Shown: in pieces, positions 1 to 12,875 of the stretch | Numbering within the stretch: position 1 is the first letter of the stretch | Layout: each line of letters begins with the position of its first letter | Assembly (NCBI GenBank): GCA_030681795.1 | Contig: JAUXRG010000080.1 | Location: 1-41,243, forward strand | From: Rubrivivax sp. | Lineage (GTDB): Bacteria; Pseudomonadota; Gammaproteobacteria; Burkholderiales; Burkholderiaceae_C | Length of the DNA stretch: 41,243 nucleotides | Reading direction: 5' to 3' | Made by a program: the position numbers and the translations under genes | Notes under the pieces: generated by a model | The model's input: the letters and a program-made list of their open reading frames with translations, nothing else | Database searches by the model: none | Told to the model about the DNA's origin: nothing

Positions 1-1067
1 TCGCGGGTGTGCATGCGATCGTAGACGACGCCGACGATCAGGAACAGCGCCGCCGAAACGACGCCGTGACTAAGCATCTGGAAGATAGCACCCTCGATCC
101 CCTGCACCGTCAGCGTGAAGGCGCCGATGGTGACGAAGCCCATGTGCGCGACGGAGGAATAGGCGATCAGTTTCTTCATGTCTTCCTGCGCCAACGCCAC
201 CAGCGACGTATAGATCACGGCGACGATGCTGAGCGTATAAACCAGCGGCGTGAAGAAAACAGTGGCTTCCGGAAACATGGGCAACGAAAACCGGAGAAAC
301 CCGTAGCCGCCGAATTTCAGCAGCACGCCGGCCAGAATGACCGATCCCGCGGTCGGCGCCTCGACGTGCGCGTCCGGCAGCCAGGTGTGCACCGGCCACA
401 TCGGCACCTTGACCGAGAACGCGGCGAGGAAGGCAAAGAACAGCAGCGTCTGCGCAGGCAGGGCGAGGGGCAGCTTGTGCCAGGTGAGGATGTCGAAGCT
501 GCCGCCGCTCTTGAAGTAGAGGTAGACCAGGGCCACCAGCATGAGCAGGGATCCGAGCAGCGTGTAGAGGAAGAACTTGAAGGCGGCGTAGACGCGCCGC
601 GGCCCGCCCCACACACCGATGATGAGGTACATCGGAATCAGCGTGGCCTCGAAGAAGACGTAGAACAGCAGGCCGTCCAGCGCCGCGAAGACACCGACCA
701 TCAGGCCGCTGAGGATGAGGAAGGCGCCCATGTACTGCGCCACGCGCTCGGTGACGACCTCCCAGGCCGCAATCACCACCACGACGGTGATGAAGGCCGT
801 CAGCGGCACGAACCACAGCGACAGGCCGTCCACCCCCAGGTGGTAGAACATGTTGAAGCGCGCGATCCAGGGCAGACGCTCGACGAACTGCATCGCCGCG
901 GTGCCGTTGTCGAACCCGGTGATCAGCGGCAGGGTCACCAGGAACGAGGCCACCGCGCCGACCAGCGCCACGGCGCGCGCCGTGCCGGCGTGCTCGTCGC
1001 GGCCGACGGCGAGGAGCAGCACGCCGAAAGCCACCGGCAGCCAGATCGCGACGCTCAGCAGACCCAT
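1..1067 (-). CDS. nuoM: NADH-quinone oxidoreductase subunit M, partial (3' end outside window)
   Basis: Membrane subunit of respiratory Complex I, one of the three antiporter-like proton channels. The frame stays open from ATG at 1067 to the left edge, giving about 355 residues of an expected near-500. Visible family hallmarks are FFEATLIPMYLIIGVWGG, which carries the conserved membrane Glu of the MrpA/D-like family, then KVPMWPVHTWLPDAHVEAPT and the Lys/His-rich AQEDMKKLIAYSSVAHMGF segment. Hydrophobic helices run throughout. It lies 53 bases after nuoL as the last visible gene of the nuo operon; nuoN is expected next, beyond the edge. The start is preceded by a purine-rich AAGAGAGAGAAC stretch. 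Confidence 0.96.
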   Translation of the reverse strand, partial: MGLLSVAIWLPVAFGVLLLAVGRDEHAGTARAVALVGAVASFLVTLPLITGFDNGTAAMQFVERLPWIARFNMFYHLGVDGLSLWFVPLTAFITVVVVIAAWEVVTERVAQYMGAFLILSGLMVGVFAALDGLLFYVFFEATLIPMYLIIGVWGGPRRVYAAFKFFLYTLLGSLLMLVALVYLYFKSGGSFDILTWHKLPLALPAQTLLFFAFLAAFSVKVPMWPVHTWLPDAHVEAPTAGSVILAGVLLKFGGYGFLRFSLPMFPEATVFFTPLVYTLSIVAVIYTSLVALAQEDMKKLIAYSSVAHMGFVTIGAFTLTVQGIEGAIFQMLSHGVVSAALFLIVGVVYDRMHTR

Positions 1068-1102
1068 CTCTTGTTCTCTCTCTTTGCGTTCTTGGGGTTG
1101 AC

Positions 1103-1120
1103 CATCAGCGCTTCAGCGCG

Positions 1121-1126
<6 letters not shown>
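1103..1126 (-). repeat. Three tandem 8-bp units at the end of nuoL
   Basis: On the minus strand the nuoL stop region reads CGCTGACG, CGCTGAAG, CGCTGATG, three near-identical 8-base units. Each contains TGA, and because 8 is not a multiple of 3 the three TGAs fall in all three reading frames. The first is the nuoL stop codon. It may be replication-slippage debris or a fail-safe stop; no function is known to me. Confidence 0.6.
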
Positions 1127-3151
<2,025 letters not shown>

Positions 3152-3161
3152 AGCTCTGGAT

Positions 3162-3494
3162 TCAGCCCTTCAACTCGTCGAGTTCCTCGACGTTGATCGA
3201 TTCCCGGTTGCGGAACAGCACCACCAGGATCGCCAGGCCGATGGCCGATTCGGCGGCGGCCACCGTGAGGATGAAGAAGACGAACACCTGCCCGGCCATG
3301 CGGTCGGCTTCCATGGGCAGGTAGTGCGAGAAGGCCACGAAGTTGAGGTTGACGGCCAGCAGCATCAGCTCGATGGCCATCAGCAGCACGATGAGGTTGC
3401 GGCGGTTCAGGAAGATGCCGATCACCGACAGGGCAAACAACATGCCGCCCAGCGAGAGGTAATGCCCCAGCGTGATCTCGCCCATCAGGTTCAT
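3162..3494 (-). CDS. nuoK: NADH-quinone oxidoreductase subunit K
   Basis: A small three-helix Complex I membrane subunit of 110 residues. The two buried glutamates of the family are visible in [11 protein letters not shown] and [11 protein letters not shown]. The chosen ATG at 3494 forms an ATGA overlap with the nuoJ stop, suggesting translational coupling; a second in-frame ATG at 3485 would give 107 residues. The loop [15 protein letters not shown] is a few residues longer than the compact E. coli form, and the C-terminus [10 protein letters not shown] is typical of beta-proteobacterial NuoK. Confidence 0.97.
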   Translation of the reverse strand: MNLMGEITLGHYLSLGGMLFALSVIGIFLNRRNLIVLLMAIELMLLAVNLNFVAFSHYLPMEADRMAGQVFVFFILTVAAAESAIGLAILVVLFRNRESINVEELDELKG

Positions 3495-4132
3495 GGCGAG
3501 CCTCCTTCCCCGGGGGCCGGCGGCGGCGCTATCACCGGCGCTATCACCGGCGCCATCTTGACGATGCGCAGGCGATCGGCCTTCTTCGCCCTCACCTGCT
3601 CGCTCGGCGGCACGTGGCGAGCGGCCTTGCGCTCGCGCAGCGTCAGCACGATGGCCGCGATGATGGCCACCAGCAGCAGCGCCGCTGCCAACTGCAAGGG
3701 GTACAGGTAATCGGTGTAGATCGCGATGCCCAGCAACCGGGTATTGCCCACCTCCATCGCCTTGGCGCTGGTCGCCGGTGCCTGCAGCTGGAAGCCGCGC
3801 ATCAGCACCAGCGCCATTTCCAGCGCGATGAGCGCCCCCACCCCGCCGGCCAGCGGCAGGCTCTTCCAGAACCCTTCGCGCAAGGTGTCGGAGTGGATGT
3901 CGAGCATCATCACGACGAAGAGGAACAGCACCATCACCGCGCCGACATACACCAGCACCAGCACGATGGCCAGGAACTCGGCGCGCAGCAGCATCCAGAT
4001 GCAGCTGGCGCTGAAGAAAGCGAGCACGAGGAACAGCGCCGCATGCACTGTGCTGCGCGCGGTGATGACGCGCAGCGCGGCGAAGAGCAGGATCGCCGAG
4101 AAGACGTAGAAGAGTGCGGTGATCGTATTCAT
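3491..4132 (-). CDS. nuoJ: NADH-quinone oxidoreductase subunit J
   Basis: A five-helix Complex I membrane subunit of 213 residues; its third helix contains the pi-bulge involved in coupling electron transfer to pumping. The conserved segment [19 protein letters not shown] is present. The ATG at 4132 begins [17 protein letters not shown], which matches family N-termini, so the longer upstream frame is not used. The last 40 or so residues form a basic then Pro/Ala-rich cytosolic tail with a PVIAPVIAP repeat encoded by a 12-base tandem duplication near 3528-3557. It lies 38 bases after nuoI and overlaps nuoK by four bases. Confidence 0.97.
   Translation of the reverse strand: MNTITALFYVFSAILLFAALRVITARSTVHAALFLVLAFFSASCIWMLLRAEFLAIVLVLVYVGAVMVLFLFVVMMLDIHSDTLREGFWKSLPLAGGVGALIALEMALVLMRGFQLQAPATSAKAMEVGNTRLLGIAIYTDYLYPLQLAAALLLVAIIAAIVLTLRERKAARHVPPSEQVRAKKADRLRIVKMAPVIAPVIAPPPAPGEGGSP
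3528..3557 (-). repeat. 12-bp tandem repeat in the 3' end of nuoJ
   Basis: On the plus strand the unit GCTATCACCGGC occurs at 3528-3539 and 3540-3551, followed by a degenerate half unit (GCCATC). It is in frame and encodes the repeated Pro-Val-Ile-Ala of the NuoJ tail, so copy-number change would only lengthen or shorten the tail. Confidence 0.7.
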
Positions 4133-4170
4133 GTGTTTGCTGCGCGGGGGGCCATGGGCGGAGTGCCCGC

Positions 4171-4665
4171 TCAGCGGTACTTGGCATCCGCCGCCAGGCG
4201 TTCGGCGATCTCGGCCTCGTAGCGGTCGCCCACCGCGAGCAGCATGTCCTTGGTGAAGTAGAGGTCTCCCCGCTTTTCGCCGTGGTATTCGAAGTGCTGC
4301 GTCTCGACGATGCTGTCCACCGGGCAGCTCTCTTCGCAGAAGCCGCAGAAGATGCACTTGGTGAGGTCGATGTCGTAGCGCGTGGTGCGGCGGCTGCCGT
4401 CGGCGCGCTGTTCGCTTTCGATCGTGATGGCCATGGCCGGGCAGACGGCTTCGCACAGCTTGCAGGCGATGCAGCGCTCTTCGCCGTTGTCGTAGCGGCG
4501 CAGCGCGTGCAGGCCGCGAAAGCGCGGGGACAGCGGCGTCTTCTCTTCCGGGAACTGGATGGTGATATTCCTGGCCAGGAAGTGGCGCCCGGTGAGCGCC
4601 ATGCCCTTGAGCAGCTCGATGAGCAGGAAGCTGGAGAACACTTCCCTGACGGAGGTGAACTTCAT
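4171..4665 (-). CDS. nuoI: NADH-quinone oxidoreductase subunit I (2x[4Fe-4S])
   Basis: The 164-residue hydrophilic Complex I subunit that carries clusters N6a and N6b on the electron path to NuoB. Two full ferredoxin motifs are visible: Cys65, 68, 71, 75 ([12 protein letters not shown]) and Cys104, 107, 110, 114 ([12 protein letters not shown]). The N-terminal amphipathic segment [20 protein letters not shown] is typical. The ATG at 4665 lies two bases after the nuoH stop. Its clusters are presumably supplied by the isc operon further right in this window. Confidence 0.98.
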   Translation of the reverse strand: MKFTSVREVFSSFLLIELLKGMALTGRHFLARNITIQFPEEKTPLSPRFRGLHALRRYDNGEERCIACKLCEAVCPAMAITIESEQRADGSRRTTRYDIDLTKCIFCGFCEESCPVDSIVETQHFEYHGEKRGDLYFTKDMLLAVGDRYEAEIAERLAADAKYR

Positions 4666-4667
4666 GG

Positions 4668-5723
4668 TCACTTCCAGATGTCGAACGGCGACTGGATCCA
4701 CAGGCCCACCACCACCAGCCACACCAGCGTCACCGGGATGAAGATCTTCCAGCCCAGCCGCATGATCTGGTCGTAGCGGTAGCGCGGGAAGGTGGCGCGC
4801 ACCCACAGGAACAGGGTGGCGATGACGAAGACCTTGGCCGCCAGCCAGATCCAGCCGGGGATGAAGTCGAGGAAGCCGAACGGGGGCAGCCAGCCCCCCA
4901 GGAAGAGCAGCACGCACAGCATCGAGACCAGGATGATGTTGGCGTACTCGGCCAGGAAGAACATGGCGAAGGCCATGCCCGAGTATTCGATCATGTGCCC
5001 GGCGACGATTTCGCTTTCACCCTCGACCACGTCGAAGGGATGGCGGTTGGTCTCGGCCAGGCCGGCGATGAAGTACACGACGAAGATCGGCAGCAGCGGC
5101 AGCCAGTTCCACGACAGCAGGCCCACGCCCATGCCGGCAAATAGGCCCTTGCCTTGCCCGGCGACGATGTCGCTCATATTCATGCTGGCCGACACCATGA
5201 GCACCACCACCAGGCAAAAGCCCATCGCGATCTCGTAGCTCACCATCTGCGCCGAAGCACGCAGCGCGCCCAGGAAGGCGTACTTGGAATTGCTCGCCCA
5301 GCCGGCGATGATCACGCCATACACCTCCATCGAGGTGATGGCCATGAGGAAGAGCAGGCCGGCGTTGACGTCGGCCAGCGCCACCTCGGGGCCGAAGGGC
5401 ACCACCGCCCAGGCGGCCAGCGCCGGCATGATGGTCAACACCGGGGCGAGGAAGAACAGGCCCTTGTTGGCTGCCGTGGGGCGGATGATCTCCTTGAAGA
5501 TCAGCTTCACGGCGTCGGCAATCGGCGTGAGCAGGCCGTAGGGCCCGACGCGGTTGGGCCCCGGCCGCACCTGGCTCCAGCCGATCGCCTTGCGCTCCCA
5601 CAGCGTGAGGTAGGCCACGCAGATCATCAGCGGCAGCACCACGGCGACGATCTTGATCAGCATCCACAACACCAGCCAGGTGTCGGGATAGGCCTGCGGG
5701 AAGGCGAGCAGCGCCTGCATCAT
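4668..5723 (-). CDS. nuoH: NADH-quinone oxidoreductase subunit H
   Basis: A membrane subunit of 351 residues with eight or so helices; it forms much of the quinone-binding chamber at the junction of the peripheral and membrane arms. Diagnostic segments are [37 protein letters not shown] (the acidic loop near the quinone site) and [17 protein letters not shown]. The start is ATGATG: the ATG at 5723 overlaps the nuoG stop as ATGA, and the next at 5720 is almost equally plausible. It is followed after two bases by nuoI. Confidence 0.98.
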   Translation of the reverse strand: MMQALLAFPQAYPDTWLVLWMLIKIVAVVLPLMICVAYLTLWERKAIGWSQVRPGPNRVGPYGLLTPIADAVKLIFKEIIRPTAANKGLFFLAPVLTIMPALAAWAVVPFGPEVALADVNAGLLFLMAITSMEVYGVIIAGWASNSKYAFLGALRASAQMVSYEIAMGFCLVVVLMVSASMNMSDIVAGQGKGLFAGMGVGLLSWNWLPLLPIFVVYFIAGLAETNRHPFDVVEGESEIVAGHMIEYSGMAFAMFFLAEYANIILVSMLCVLLFLGGWLPPFGFLDFIPGWIWLAAKVFVIATLFLWVRATFPRYRYDQIMRLGWKIFIPVTLVWLVVVGLWIQSPFDIWK

Positions 5724-8059
5724 GCGTCGGCCTTCTCGACAGCGATGGCGCCGAATATCGCGCCCAGGCCCGCGGTGCTCGGGTGGCCCGCGGCGATGCG
5801 CACGGCGCCCGCGGCCAGCGTGGCGTCTTCGCGCGCCGGCAGCACCGCGGCGGCCTCGCCCTGCGACACCCGCACCATCGCACCCGGCTGCAAGCCCAGC
5901 GCTCGCCACAGCGCAGTGGGCAAACCCACCACCGGGTCACGCGCATCGGCGGTGCGCTGCAGCGAAGGCGCGCGGCGCACCAGGGCGTCGGTGCTGTAGA
6001 TCGGCACATCGGCCACGCGTTGCAGGCCCGCCGGTGCCGTGGGCAGGGTGAGTGGCGCGGCGCTGCCGTTGTCCAGGCGACTGGCCAGTGCGGCCGCGTC
6101 GCCCAGGGCCTGCGCACGCACCTCTTCGAGGGTCTCCTGGTCGAACCCCTGCAGCCCAAGCAGGTTGCCCAGCACGCGCAGCACCTTCCACGCCGGGCGT
6201 GATTCACCCAGCGGCTGGGCCACGCCGTGGAAACTCTGCACGCGGCCCTCGGCGTTGACGAAGGTGCCCGCGGTTTCGGTGAACGGGGCGATGGGCAACA
6301 TCACATCGGCCACATCCGCCATCGTGTCCTTGAAGGGCGTCAGTGCGACGACCAGGCCCGAGGCGGCCAGCGCCCGGCGGGTGGCCGCGGCGTCGGCGCT
6401 GTCGAGCACCGGCTCGGTGTGCAGCAGCAGCAGCGCCTTCATCGGCTGGGTCAGCATCTGGCCGGCGTGCAGGCCGCCCTCGCCCGGCAGCGCGCCCACG
6501 AGTTGCGCGCCCACGGCATTGCCGGCCTCGCCGAAGTAGCCGCAGCGGGCGCCGGTCTGCGCCGCGATCCATTGCGCCAGAGCCAGCAGCACGCCGGCCT
6601 GCGGGTGCTGCGCCGCAGCGTTGCCCAGCAACAGGGCCACGCGCTGGCCCGAGAGCAACGAAGCCGCCACGGCCTGCGCCGACGCATCAGGCGAAGCCGC
6701 GACCGGGGCCGGCACCCCCTTGACCGCGGCCACCGCCGCCGCGACGTCGGCCAGCGCCTGCGGCCATGCGCTCGGCGAGGCGGTGATCTTCGTGGCCAAC
6801 GGCATCGCCCAGTCGTCATGCACCGCGTGCAGGCTGTGCAGCTGTGCGCCATGCCGCGCGGCCTGGCGCAGCCGCTGCGCGAACAGGGGATGGTCCTTGC
6901 GCAGGAAGGAGCCGATGACGAACGCCCGGTCGAGTTGCGAGAGCGCGGCGATGGGCAAACCCAGCCAGCGGGCATGACCGGTGGGCGCGGCGTTGCCGAA
7001 ATCGGCGTGGCGCGTGCGGTGGTCGATGCTCTGGCTGCCCAGTCCGCGCACCAACTGGCCCAGCAGGTAGAGCTCCTCGGTTGTCGAGCTGGCGTGAGCG
7101 ATGGCGCCGATGCCGGCCCCTGGTTCGAGGCTCGCGAACTCGGCCTTCACGCGCTGCAAGCCGTCGGCCACGTAGGCCAGCGCGGTGTGCCAGTCCACCG
7201 GCAGCCAGGCGCCGCCCTGCTTGACCATGGGCTGCGCGAGCCGCGATTCGCCGTTCAGGGCCTCGTAGCTGAAGCGGTCGCGGTCGGCGATCCAGCATTC
7301 GTTGACGGCCTCGTTCTCCAGTGGCACCACGCGCATCACGCGGCCGGCCTTGACCTGCACGACGAGGTTCGCGCCCGTGCTGTCGTGCGGGCTGATCGAC
7401 TTGCGGCGCGAGAGCTCCCAGGTGCGGGCGCTGTAGCGGAAGGGCTTGCTGGTGAGCGCGCCCACCGGGCACAGGTCGATCATGTTGCCCGAGAGCTCGC
7501 TGTCCACCGTGCGGCCGGCCACCGTGGCGATCTCGCTGTGCTCGCCGCGGTGGATCATGCCGAGTTCCATCACCCCGGCGACTTCCTGGCCGAAGCGCAC
7601 GCAACGCGTGCAGTGGATGCAGCGGCTCATCTCTTCCATGCCGATGAGCGGGCCCACGTCCTTGCGCAGGACGACGCGCTTTTCCTCGGTGTAGCGCGAG
7701 GCACTGGCGCCGTAGCCCACGGCCAGGTCCTGCAGCTGGCATTCACCGCCCTGGTCGCAGATCGGGCAGTCCAGCGGGTGGTTGATGAGCAGGAACTCCA
7801 TCACCGACTTCTGCGCCTGAATGGCCTTCTCGCTGCGGGTGCGCACCACCATGCCGCTGGTCACCGGCGTGGCGCAGGCCGGCATGGGCTTGGGCATCTT
7901 CTCGATGTCCACCAGGCACATGCGGCAGTTGGCGGCGATGGAAAGCTTTTTGTGATAGCAGAAGTGCGGCACATAGACGCCCGCGGCGTCGGCCGCCTGC
8001 ATGACCACGCTGCCCGGGGCCACGCTGACCTTCTTGCCATCGAGTTCGAGTTCGATCAT
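5720..8059 (-). CDS. nuoG: NADH-quinone oxidoreductase subunit G
   Basis: The large 779-residue Fe-S subunit of the Complex I peripheral arm. The N-terminal [2Fe-2S] ferredoxin domain has Cys34, 45, 48 and 62. A His94/Cys98/Cys101/Cys107 site follows (N5 type), then Cys147, 150, 153 with Cys197 (N4). The rest is a molybdopterin-oxidoreductase-like fold that has lost its cofactor role. I do not see the CxxCxxxC site of the extra N7 cluster found in E. coli. The C-terminal half is Ala-rich and poorly conserved, as usual. It overlaps nuoF by ATGA at its start and nuoH at its end. Confidence 0.97.
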   Translation of the reverse strand: MIELELDGKKVSVAPGSVVMQAADAAGVYVPHFCYHKKLSIAANCRMCLVDIEKMPKPMPACATPVTSGMVVRTRSEKAIQAQKSVMEFLLINHPLDCPICDQGGECQLQDLAVGYGASASRYTEEKRVVLRKDVGPLIGMEEMSRCIHCTRCVRFGQEVAGVMELGMIHRGEHSEIATVAGRTVDSELSGNMIDLCPVGALTSKPFRYSARTWELSRRKSISPHDSTGANLVVQVKAGRVMRVVPLENEAVNECWIADRDRFSYEALNGESRLAQPMVKQGGAWLPVDWHTALAYVADGLQRVKAEFASLEPGAGIGAIAHASSTTEELYLLGQLVRGLGSQSIDHRTRHADFGNAAPTGHARWLGLPIAALSQLDRAFVIGSFLRKDHPLFAQRLRQAARHGAQLHSLHAVHDDWAMPLATKITASPSAWPQALADVAAAVAAVKGVPAPVAASPDASAQAVAASLLSGQRVALLLGNAAAQHPQAGVLLALAQWIAAQTGARCGYFGEAGNAVGAQLVGALPGEGGLHAGQMLTQPMKALLLLHTEPVLDSADAAATRRALAASGLVVALTPFKDTMADVADVMLPIAPFTETAGTFVNAEGRVQSFHGVAQPLGESRPAWKVLRVLGNLLGLQGFDQETLEEVRAQALGDAAALASRLDNGSAAPLTLPTAPAGLQRVADVPIYSTDALVRRAPSLQRTADARDPVVGLPTALWRALGLQPGAMVRVSQGEAAAVLPAREDATLAAGAVRIAAGHPSTAGLGAIFGAIAVEKADA

Positions 8060-9405
8060 GGGGTCGCAACCCTGCAGGTCCTATGTTCGATGTGGTACAC
8101 GAACTCGTCGCGGAAATGCTTGAGCATGCCCTGCACCGGCATCGCCGCGGCGTCGCCCAGGGCGCAGATGGTGCGGCCCTTGATGCCCTCGGCCACCGAA
8201 TCGAGCAGCGCCAGGTCTTCGACCTGGGCATGGCCTTGCTCGATGCGCTGCACCAGGCGCCACAGCCAGCCCGTGCCTTCGCGGCAGGGCGTGCACTGGC
8301 CGCAGCTCTCGTGCTGGTAGAAGTACGACAGGCGCAGCAGGCTCCTGACCATGCAGCGCGTATCGTCCATCACGATCACCGCGCCCGAGCCCAGCATGGA
8401 ACCCGCCTTGGCGATGGCGTCGTAGTCCATCGTCAGGTCCATCATCACCGCCGCCGGCAGCACCGGGGCCGACGAGCCGCCGGGGATCACCGCCTTGAGC
8501 CGGCGACCGGTGCGCACCCCGCCGGCAAGTTCCAGCAGCTTGGAGAACGGCGTGCCCAGCGGCACCTCGAAGTTGCCCGGCTGGTTGACATCGCCCACCA
8601 CCGAGAAGATCTTGGTGCCGCCGTTGTTGGGCTTGCCGCAGTCGAGGTAGGCCTGGCCGCCGTGGTTGATGATCCACGGCACGGCGGCGAAGGTTTCGGT
8701 GTTGTTGATGGTCGTGGGCTTGCCGTACAGGCCGAAACTGGCCGGGAACGGCGGCTTGAAGCGCGGCTGGCCCTTCTTGCCTTCCAGGCTTTCGAGCAAT
8801 GCGGTCTCTTCGCCGCAGATGTAGGCACCCCAGCCGTGGTGCGCATGCAGCTGGAAGCTGAACGCCGAGCCCAGGATGCGTTCGCCCAGCAAGCCGGCGG
8901 CGCGGGCTTCTTCGAGCGCCTCCTCGAAGCGCTGGTAGACCTCGAAGATCTCGCCGTGGATGTAGTTGTAGCCGGTGCGTATGCCCATCGCGTAGGCGGC
9001 GATGGCCATGCCCTCGATGACGATGTGCGGGTTGTAGGCCAGGATGTCGCGGTCCTTGCAGGTGCCCGGCTCGCCCTCGTCGGAATTGCACACCAGGTAT
9101 TTCGGCCCCGGGAACTGGCGCGGCATGAAGCTCCACTTCAGCCCGGTGGGAAAACCGGCGCCGCCGCGGCCGCGCAGGCCGCTGGCCTTGACCTCGGCGA
9201 TCACCTGGTCGGGGGTCATGCCCTCGTTGTCGGCCATGCCGTCCTGGCCCAGGATCCGCTTCAATGCCGCATAGCCGCCGCGCGCCAGGTAGTCCTGCAG
9301 CCGCCAGTTCTTGCCGTCCAGGCCGGCGTAGATCTGCGCGCCGATGTGGCGGCCGTGCAGGCAGGACTCAAAGCCTTGGGCCTGGAACTTCGAGAGGTCA
9401 AGCAT
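8056..9405 (-). CDS. nuoF: NADH-quinone oxidoreductase subunit F (FMN, NADH-binding)
   Basis: The 449-residue subunit that oxidises NADH with FMN and passes electrons through cluster N3. The glycine-rich nucleotide-binding segment [17 protein letters not shown] is present, as is the SLBB-like middle region. The [4Fe-4S] motif [15 protein letters not shown] has its fourth Cys in [14 protein letters not shown]. The ATG at 9405 overlaps the end of nuoE by 8 bases. The stop overlaps the nuoG start as ATGA. Length is as expected for the family. Confidence 0.98.
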   Translation of the reverse strand: MLDLSKFQAQGFESCLHGRHIGAQIYAGLDGKNWRLQDYLARGGYAALKRILGQDGMADNEGMTPDQVIAEVKASGLRGRGGAGFPTGLKWSFMPRQFPGPKYLVCNSDEGEPGTCKDRDILAYNPHIVIEGMAIAAYAMGIRTGYNYIHGEIFEVYQRFEEALEEARAAGLLGERILGSAFSFQLHAHHGWGAYICGEETALLESLEGKKGQPRFKPPFPASFGLYGKPTTINNTETFAAVPWIINHGGQAYLDCGKPNNGGTKIFSVVGDVNQPGNFEVPLGTPFSKLLELAGGVRTGRRLKAVIPGGSSAPVLPAAVMMDLTMDYDAIAKAGSMLGSGAVIVMDDTRCMVRSLLRLSYFYQHESCGQCTPCREGTGWLWRLVQRIEQGHAQVEDLALLDSVAEGIKGRTICALGDAAAMPVQGMLKHFRDEFVYHIEHRTCRVATP

Positions 9406-9886
9406 CGCTGGCCTTCAGCATCGCTATCAGCTCGTCCAGGCGCTCGTGGCTCATGAAGCTGAGCATCTGGCGGTCGTTGACCAGCATCACCGGGGCGTCG
9501 GCACAGGCGCCCAGGCACTCGCAGGGTTGCACGGTGAAGAGCCCGTCGGCGCTGGTGCCATAGGGTTCGATGCCGAGCTTCTCGCACACATGCGCCAGCG
9601 CCTTGTCTCCATCGCGCAGCTGGCAGGGCAAATTGGTGCAGACGTTGAGCTTGAAGCGGCCCACGGGCCGCGCGTTGTACATGTTGTAGAAGGTGGTGAC
9701 CTCGTGCACGGCGATCGCCGCCACGCCCAGGTAGGCCGCCAGCGCGTCTTCGGCCTCGGGCGATACATGACCCTGTTCGTGCTGCACGATGGCCAGGCAG
9801 GCCATCACCGCCGAGAGCCTGTGCTCGGCGGGGTACTTGGCCGCTTCCTTGTCCAAGCGCGCGAGAGTGGTGTCGGAGAAGTTCAT
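9398..9886 (-). CDS. nuoE: NADH-quinone oxidoreductase subunit E ([2Fe-2S])
   Basis: A 162-residue thioredoxin-like ferredoxin subunit of Complex I holding cluster N1a. The four ligands are visible as Cys83, Cys88 (CTNLPC) and Cys124, Cys128 (CLGAC), with the family segment [10 protein letters not shown] before them. ATG at 9886 makes an ATGA overlap with the nuoD stop. The frame is open much further upstream, but that part lies inside nuoD and is not coding. It partners directly with NuoF, encoded next. Confidence 0.98.
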   Translation of the reverse strand: MNFSDTTLARLDKEAAKYPAEHRLSAVMACLAIVQHEQGHVSPEAEDALAAYLGVAAIAVHEVTTFYNMYNARPVGRFKLNVCTNLPCQLRDGDKALAHVCEKLGIEPYGTSADGLFTVQPCECLGACADAPVMLVNDRQMLSFMSHERLDELIAMLKASDA

Positions 9887-11136
9887 CGATCGATCTCGCC
9901 GAACACGATGTCCATGGTGCCGATGATGGCCACCGCGTCGGCGATCATGTGGCCGCGGGTCATTTCGTCCAGCGCCGCCAGGTGCGCGAAACCGGGCGGG
10001 CGGATCTTCAGGCGATAAGGCTTGTTGGCGCCGTCGCTGACCAGATAGATGCCGAATTCGCCCTTCGGGTGTTCGACTGCCGCGTAGGCTTCGCCCTCGG
10101 GCACGTGCATGCCTTCGCTGAAGAGTTTGAAGTGGTGGATGAGCTCTTCCATGTGGGACTTCATGTCCACGCGCGAAGGCGGCGCCACCTTGTGGTTGTC
10201 GGTGATCACCGGGCCCGGGTGGGCTCGCAGCCAGGCCGAGCATTGCTGCACGATGCGATTGGCCTGGCGCATCTCTTCCACACGCACCAGATAGCGGTCG
10301 TAGGTGTCGCCGCTCACACCCACCGGCACGTCGAAATCCATGCGCTCGTAGACGTCGTAGGGCTGCATCTTGCGCAGGTCCCAGGCGATGCCACTGCCAC
10401 GCAGCATGGGGCCGGTGAAGCCGAGATTCAGCGCCCGCTCCGGGCTCACCACGCCGATGCCCACGGTGCGCTGCTTCCAGATGCGGTTGTCGGTGAGCAG
10501 CGTCTCGTAGTCGTCGACATTGGCCGGGAAGCGCGCGCAGAAGTCGTCGATGAAGTCGAGCAGCGAGCCCTGGCGGTTCGCGTTCAAGGCCTTGATGGCT
10601 TTTTCGTTCTTGATGCGGCTGACCTTGTATTGCGGCATCTGCTCGGGCAGGTCGCGGTATACGCCACCCGGGCGGAAATAGGCCGCATGCATGCGTGCGC
10701 CCGAGACCGCCTCGTACATGTCGAAGATGTCTTCGCGCTCGCGGAAGCAGTAGATGAGGATATTCATCGCCCCGCAGTCCAGGCCGTGCGCGCCCAGCCA
10801 CAGCAGGTGGTTGAGCAGCCTGGTGAGCTCGCTGAACATGACGCGGATGTACTGCGCGCGCTCGGGGACTTCGACGCCGAGCAGCTTCTCGATGGCCAGG
10901 CAGTAGGCGTGCTCGTTGCACATCATCGACACGTAGTCGAGCCGATCCATGTAGGGCAGCGCCTGGATGAAGGTCTTGCTCTCGACGAGCTTCTCGGTGG
11001 CGCGGTGCAGCAGGCCGATGTGCGGATCGGCGCGCTGGATGACCTCGCCGTCGAGCTCCAGCACCAGGCGCAGCACGCCGTGAGCCGCCGGGTGTTGCGG
11101 GCCGAAGTTCAGCGTGTAGTTCTTGATCTCGGCCAT
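9883..11136 (-). CDS. nuoD: NADH-quinone oxidoreductase subunit D
   Basis: The 417-residue 49-kDa-type subunit that lines the quinone pocket, related to the large subunit of [NiFe] hydrogenases. Seen are [15 protein letters not shown] at the N-terminus (with the quinone-contacting His of the family), [22 protein letters not shown], and the terminal [10 protein letters not shown] that is near-invariant in the family. One base separates it from nuoC (TGA-C-ATG). Length and both termini agree with betaproteobacterial homologues. Confidence 0.98.
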   Translation of the reverse strand: MAEIKNYTLNFGPQHPAAHGVLRLVLELDGEVIQRADPHIGLLHRATEKLVESKTFIQALPYMDRLDYVSMMCNEHAYCLAIEKLLGVEVPERAQYIRVMFSELTRLLNHLLWLGAHGLDCGAMNILIYCFREREDIFDMYEAVSGARMHAAYFRPGGVYRDLPEQMPQYKVSRIKNEKAIKALNANRQGSLLDFIDDFCARFPANVDDYETLLTDNRIWKQRTVGIGVVSPERALNLGFTGPMLRGSGIAWDLRKMQPYDVYERMDFDVPVGVSGDTYDRYLVRVEEMRQANRIVQQCSAWLRAHPGPVITDNHKVAPPSRVDMKSHMEELIHHFKLFSEGMHVPEGEAYAAVEHPKGEFGIYLVSDGANKPYRLKIRPPGFAHLAALDEMTRGHMIADAVAIIGTMDIVFGEIDR

Positions 11137-11137
11137 G

Positions 11138-11737
11138 TCAGTGATGGCCGCCGTAGTTGTCTTCGCGGACCACGCGCGGCACGATCTCGCGCGGCGCGAT
11201 GCTCACCGGCTGGTAGATGACGCGCTTGGCTTCGGGGTCGTAGCGCATCTCGACATGGCCCGTGGTCGGGAAATCCTTGCGCATCGGGTGGCCGATGAAG
11301 CCGTAGTCGGTGAGGATGCGGCGCAGGTCGAGGTGGCCCTCGAAGAGGATGCCATAGAGATCGAAGGCCTCGCGCTCGAACCAGTTCGCGGCGCTCCACA
11401 GCTCGGTGACCGACGCCACCGCGGGCAGCCCGTCATCGGTCGCGAAGACTTTCAGCCGCACGCGCCAGTTGTGCGTCACCGACAGCAAGTGCGAGACCAC
11501 GCCGTAGCGCAAGCCGTCCCAGGGCTGGTTCTTGTACTCGCTGTAGTCCACCCCGCACAGATCGATGAGCTGCTCGAACTTCAGCGCGGCGTCGTCACGC
11601 AGCCTCTTCGCGGCAGCCAGGTAGTTCTCAGCCGACACGACGATGGTGATCTCGCCACGGGAGCGGACAAGTTGCTGGATCGCATTGCCGAGCACCGCTT
11701 CCAGCGCTGCCTGCAGGGTGTCGAGTCTCTGTGTCAT
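11138..11737 (-). CDS. nuoC: NADH-quinone oxidoreductase subunit C
   Basis: A 199-residue 30-kDa-type peripheral-arm subunit of Complex I with no cofactors. The family signature [20 protein letters not shown] is present, followed by [17 protein letters not shown]. It is separate from nuoD, unlike the fused nuoCD of E. coli. The ATG at 11737 (MTQRLDTLQ) sits 23 bases after the nuoB stop. The C-terminal His-His ending is encoded right up to the nuoD start. Confidence 0.97.
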   Translation of the reverse strand: MTQRLDTLQAALEAVLGNAIQQLVRSRGEITIVVSAENYLAAAKRLRDDAALKFEQLIDLCGVDYSEYKNQPWDGLRYGVVSHLLSVTHNWRVRLKVFATDDGLPAVASVTELWSAANWFEREAFDLYGILFEGHLDLRRILTDYGFIGHPMRKDFPTTGHVEMRYDPEAKRVIYQPVSIAPREIVPRVVREDNYGGHH

Positions 11738-11760
11738 CTTGGAATCGTCGCGGCGGCGCC

Positions 11761-12237
<477 letters not shown>

Positions 12238-12263
12238 CGCTGCCTACTCCAGGTGACCTTCGG

Positions 12264-12623
12264 TCATTCCCAATCGAGCGCACCCTTCTTCCACTCGTAG
12301 ACGAAGCCCACCACGAGGATGGCCAGGAAGATCATCATGGCCCAGAAGCCCGGCGCGCCGATGTCGCGCAGCGACACCGCCCAGGGGAAGAGGAAGGCCA
12401 CTTCCAGGTCGAAGAGGATGAAGAGGATGGCCACGAGGTAGTAGCGCACGTCGAACTTCATGCGCGCGTCCTCGAAGGCCTCGAAGCCGCATTCGTAGGG
12501 GCTGTTCTTTTCGGCGTCCGGGCGATTCGGGCCGAAGACGAAGCCCAGCACCTGCGGCAAGACACCCACCGCCAAGCCGACGAGGATGAACAGAAGCACC
12601 GGCAGGTAGGCTTGCAGATCCAT
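12264..12623 (-). CDS. nuoA: NADH-quinone oxidoreductase subunit A
   Basis: A three-helix Complex I membrane subunit of 119 residues. The conserved loop [22 protein letters not shown], with the redox-sensitive Cys of the family, and the segment [13 protein letters not shown] are visible. ATG at 12623 ([12 protein letters not shown]) is preferred over an upstream in-frame start, because the extra residues would have no homologue and would approach the tRNA gene. It is the first gene of nuo, 61 bases downstream of tRNA-Leu. Confidence 0.97.
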   Translation of the reverse strand: MDLQAYLPVLLFILVGLAVGVLPQVLGFVFGPNRPDAEKNSPYECGFEAFEDARMKFDVRYYLVAILFILFDLEVAFLFPWAVSLRDIGAPGFWAMMIFLAILVVGFVYEWKKGALDWE

Positions 12624-12684
12624 GGCGTTGTCAGCAATCCGTCTGGTCGAATGAGCCCACGAAGGGCGCGCCACTGCCAAGCCC

Positions 12685-12769
12685 TGGTGCCGACGGCGAG
12701 ACTCGAACTCGCACAGCTTTCGCCACTACCCCCTCAAGATAGCGTGTCTACCAATTTCACCACGTCGGC
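12685..12769 (-). tRNA. tRNA-Leu (anticodon GAG)
   Basis: An 85-base cloverleaf that includes an encoded CCA end. The acceptor stem GCCGACG pairs with CGTCGGC. The D arm contains GAAATTGGTAGACAC. The anticodon stem CTATC/GGTAG closes the 7-base loop TTGAGGG, giving anticodon GAG. A variable arm typical of class II tRNAs and a T arm with GTTCGAGTC follow. It closely resembles E. coli tRNA-Leu(GAG). It sits between secG and nuoA on the same strand, so the nuo transcript probably starts at or reads through it and is processed at its 3' end. Confidence 0.96.
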
Positions 12770-12835
12770 ACGACGCAAAAACAGTCCGCAATCCACCCGG
12801 TTTGCAGGAGAAACAAGCTCCCCGGGCAGCCGGGA

Positions 12836-12841
12836 ATTCTA
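12836..12841 (-). promoter_or_regulatory. Possible -10 element upstream of tRNA-Leu/nuo
   Basis: TAGAAT on the minus strand, 66 bases before the tRNA 5' end, inside the 106-base gap after secG. There is no good -35 at the expected distance, so this is a weak call based on the hexamer and its place. Confidence 0.3.
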
Positions 12842-12875
12842 GCCGGAAAACACAGGGTGGCTGCCCTGCGCAGCC

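Noticed and set aside
6227..8320. 697-codon open frame on the plus strand opposite nuoG/nuoF
   Set aside because: Composition is that of antisense frames (His, Arg, Gly, Ala rich), with no ribosome site or family pattern, and nuoG is certain here.
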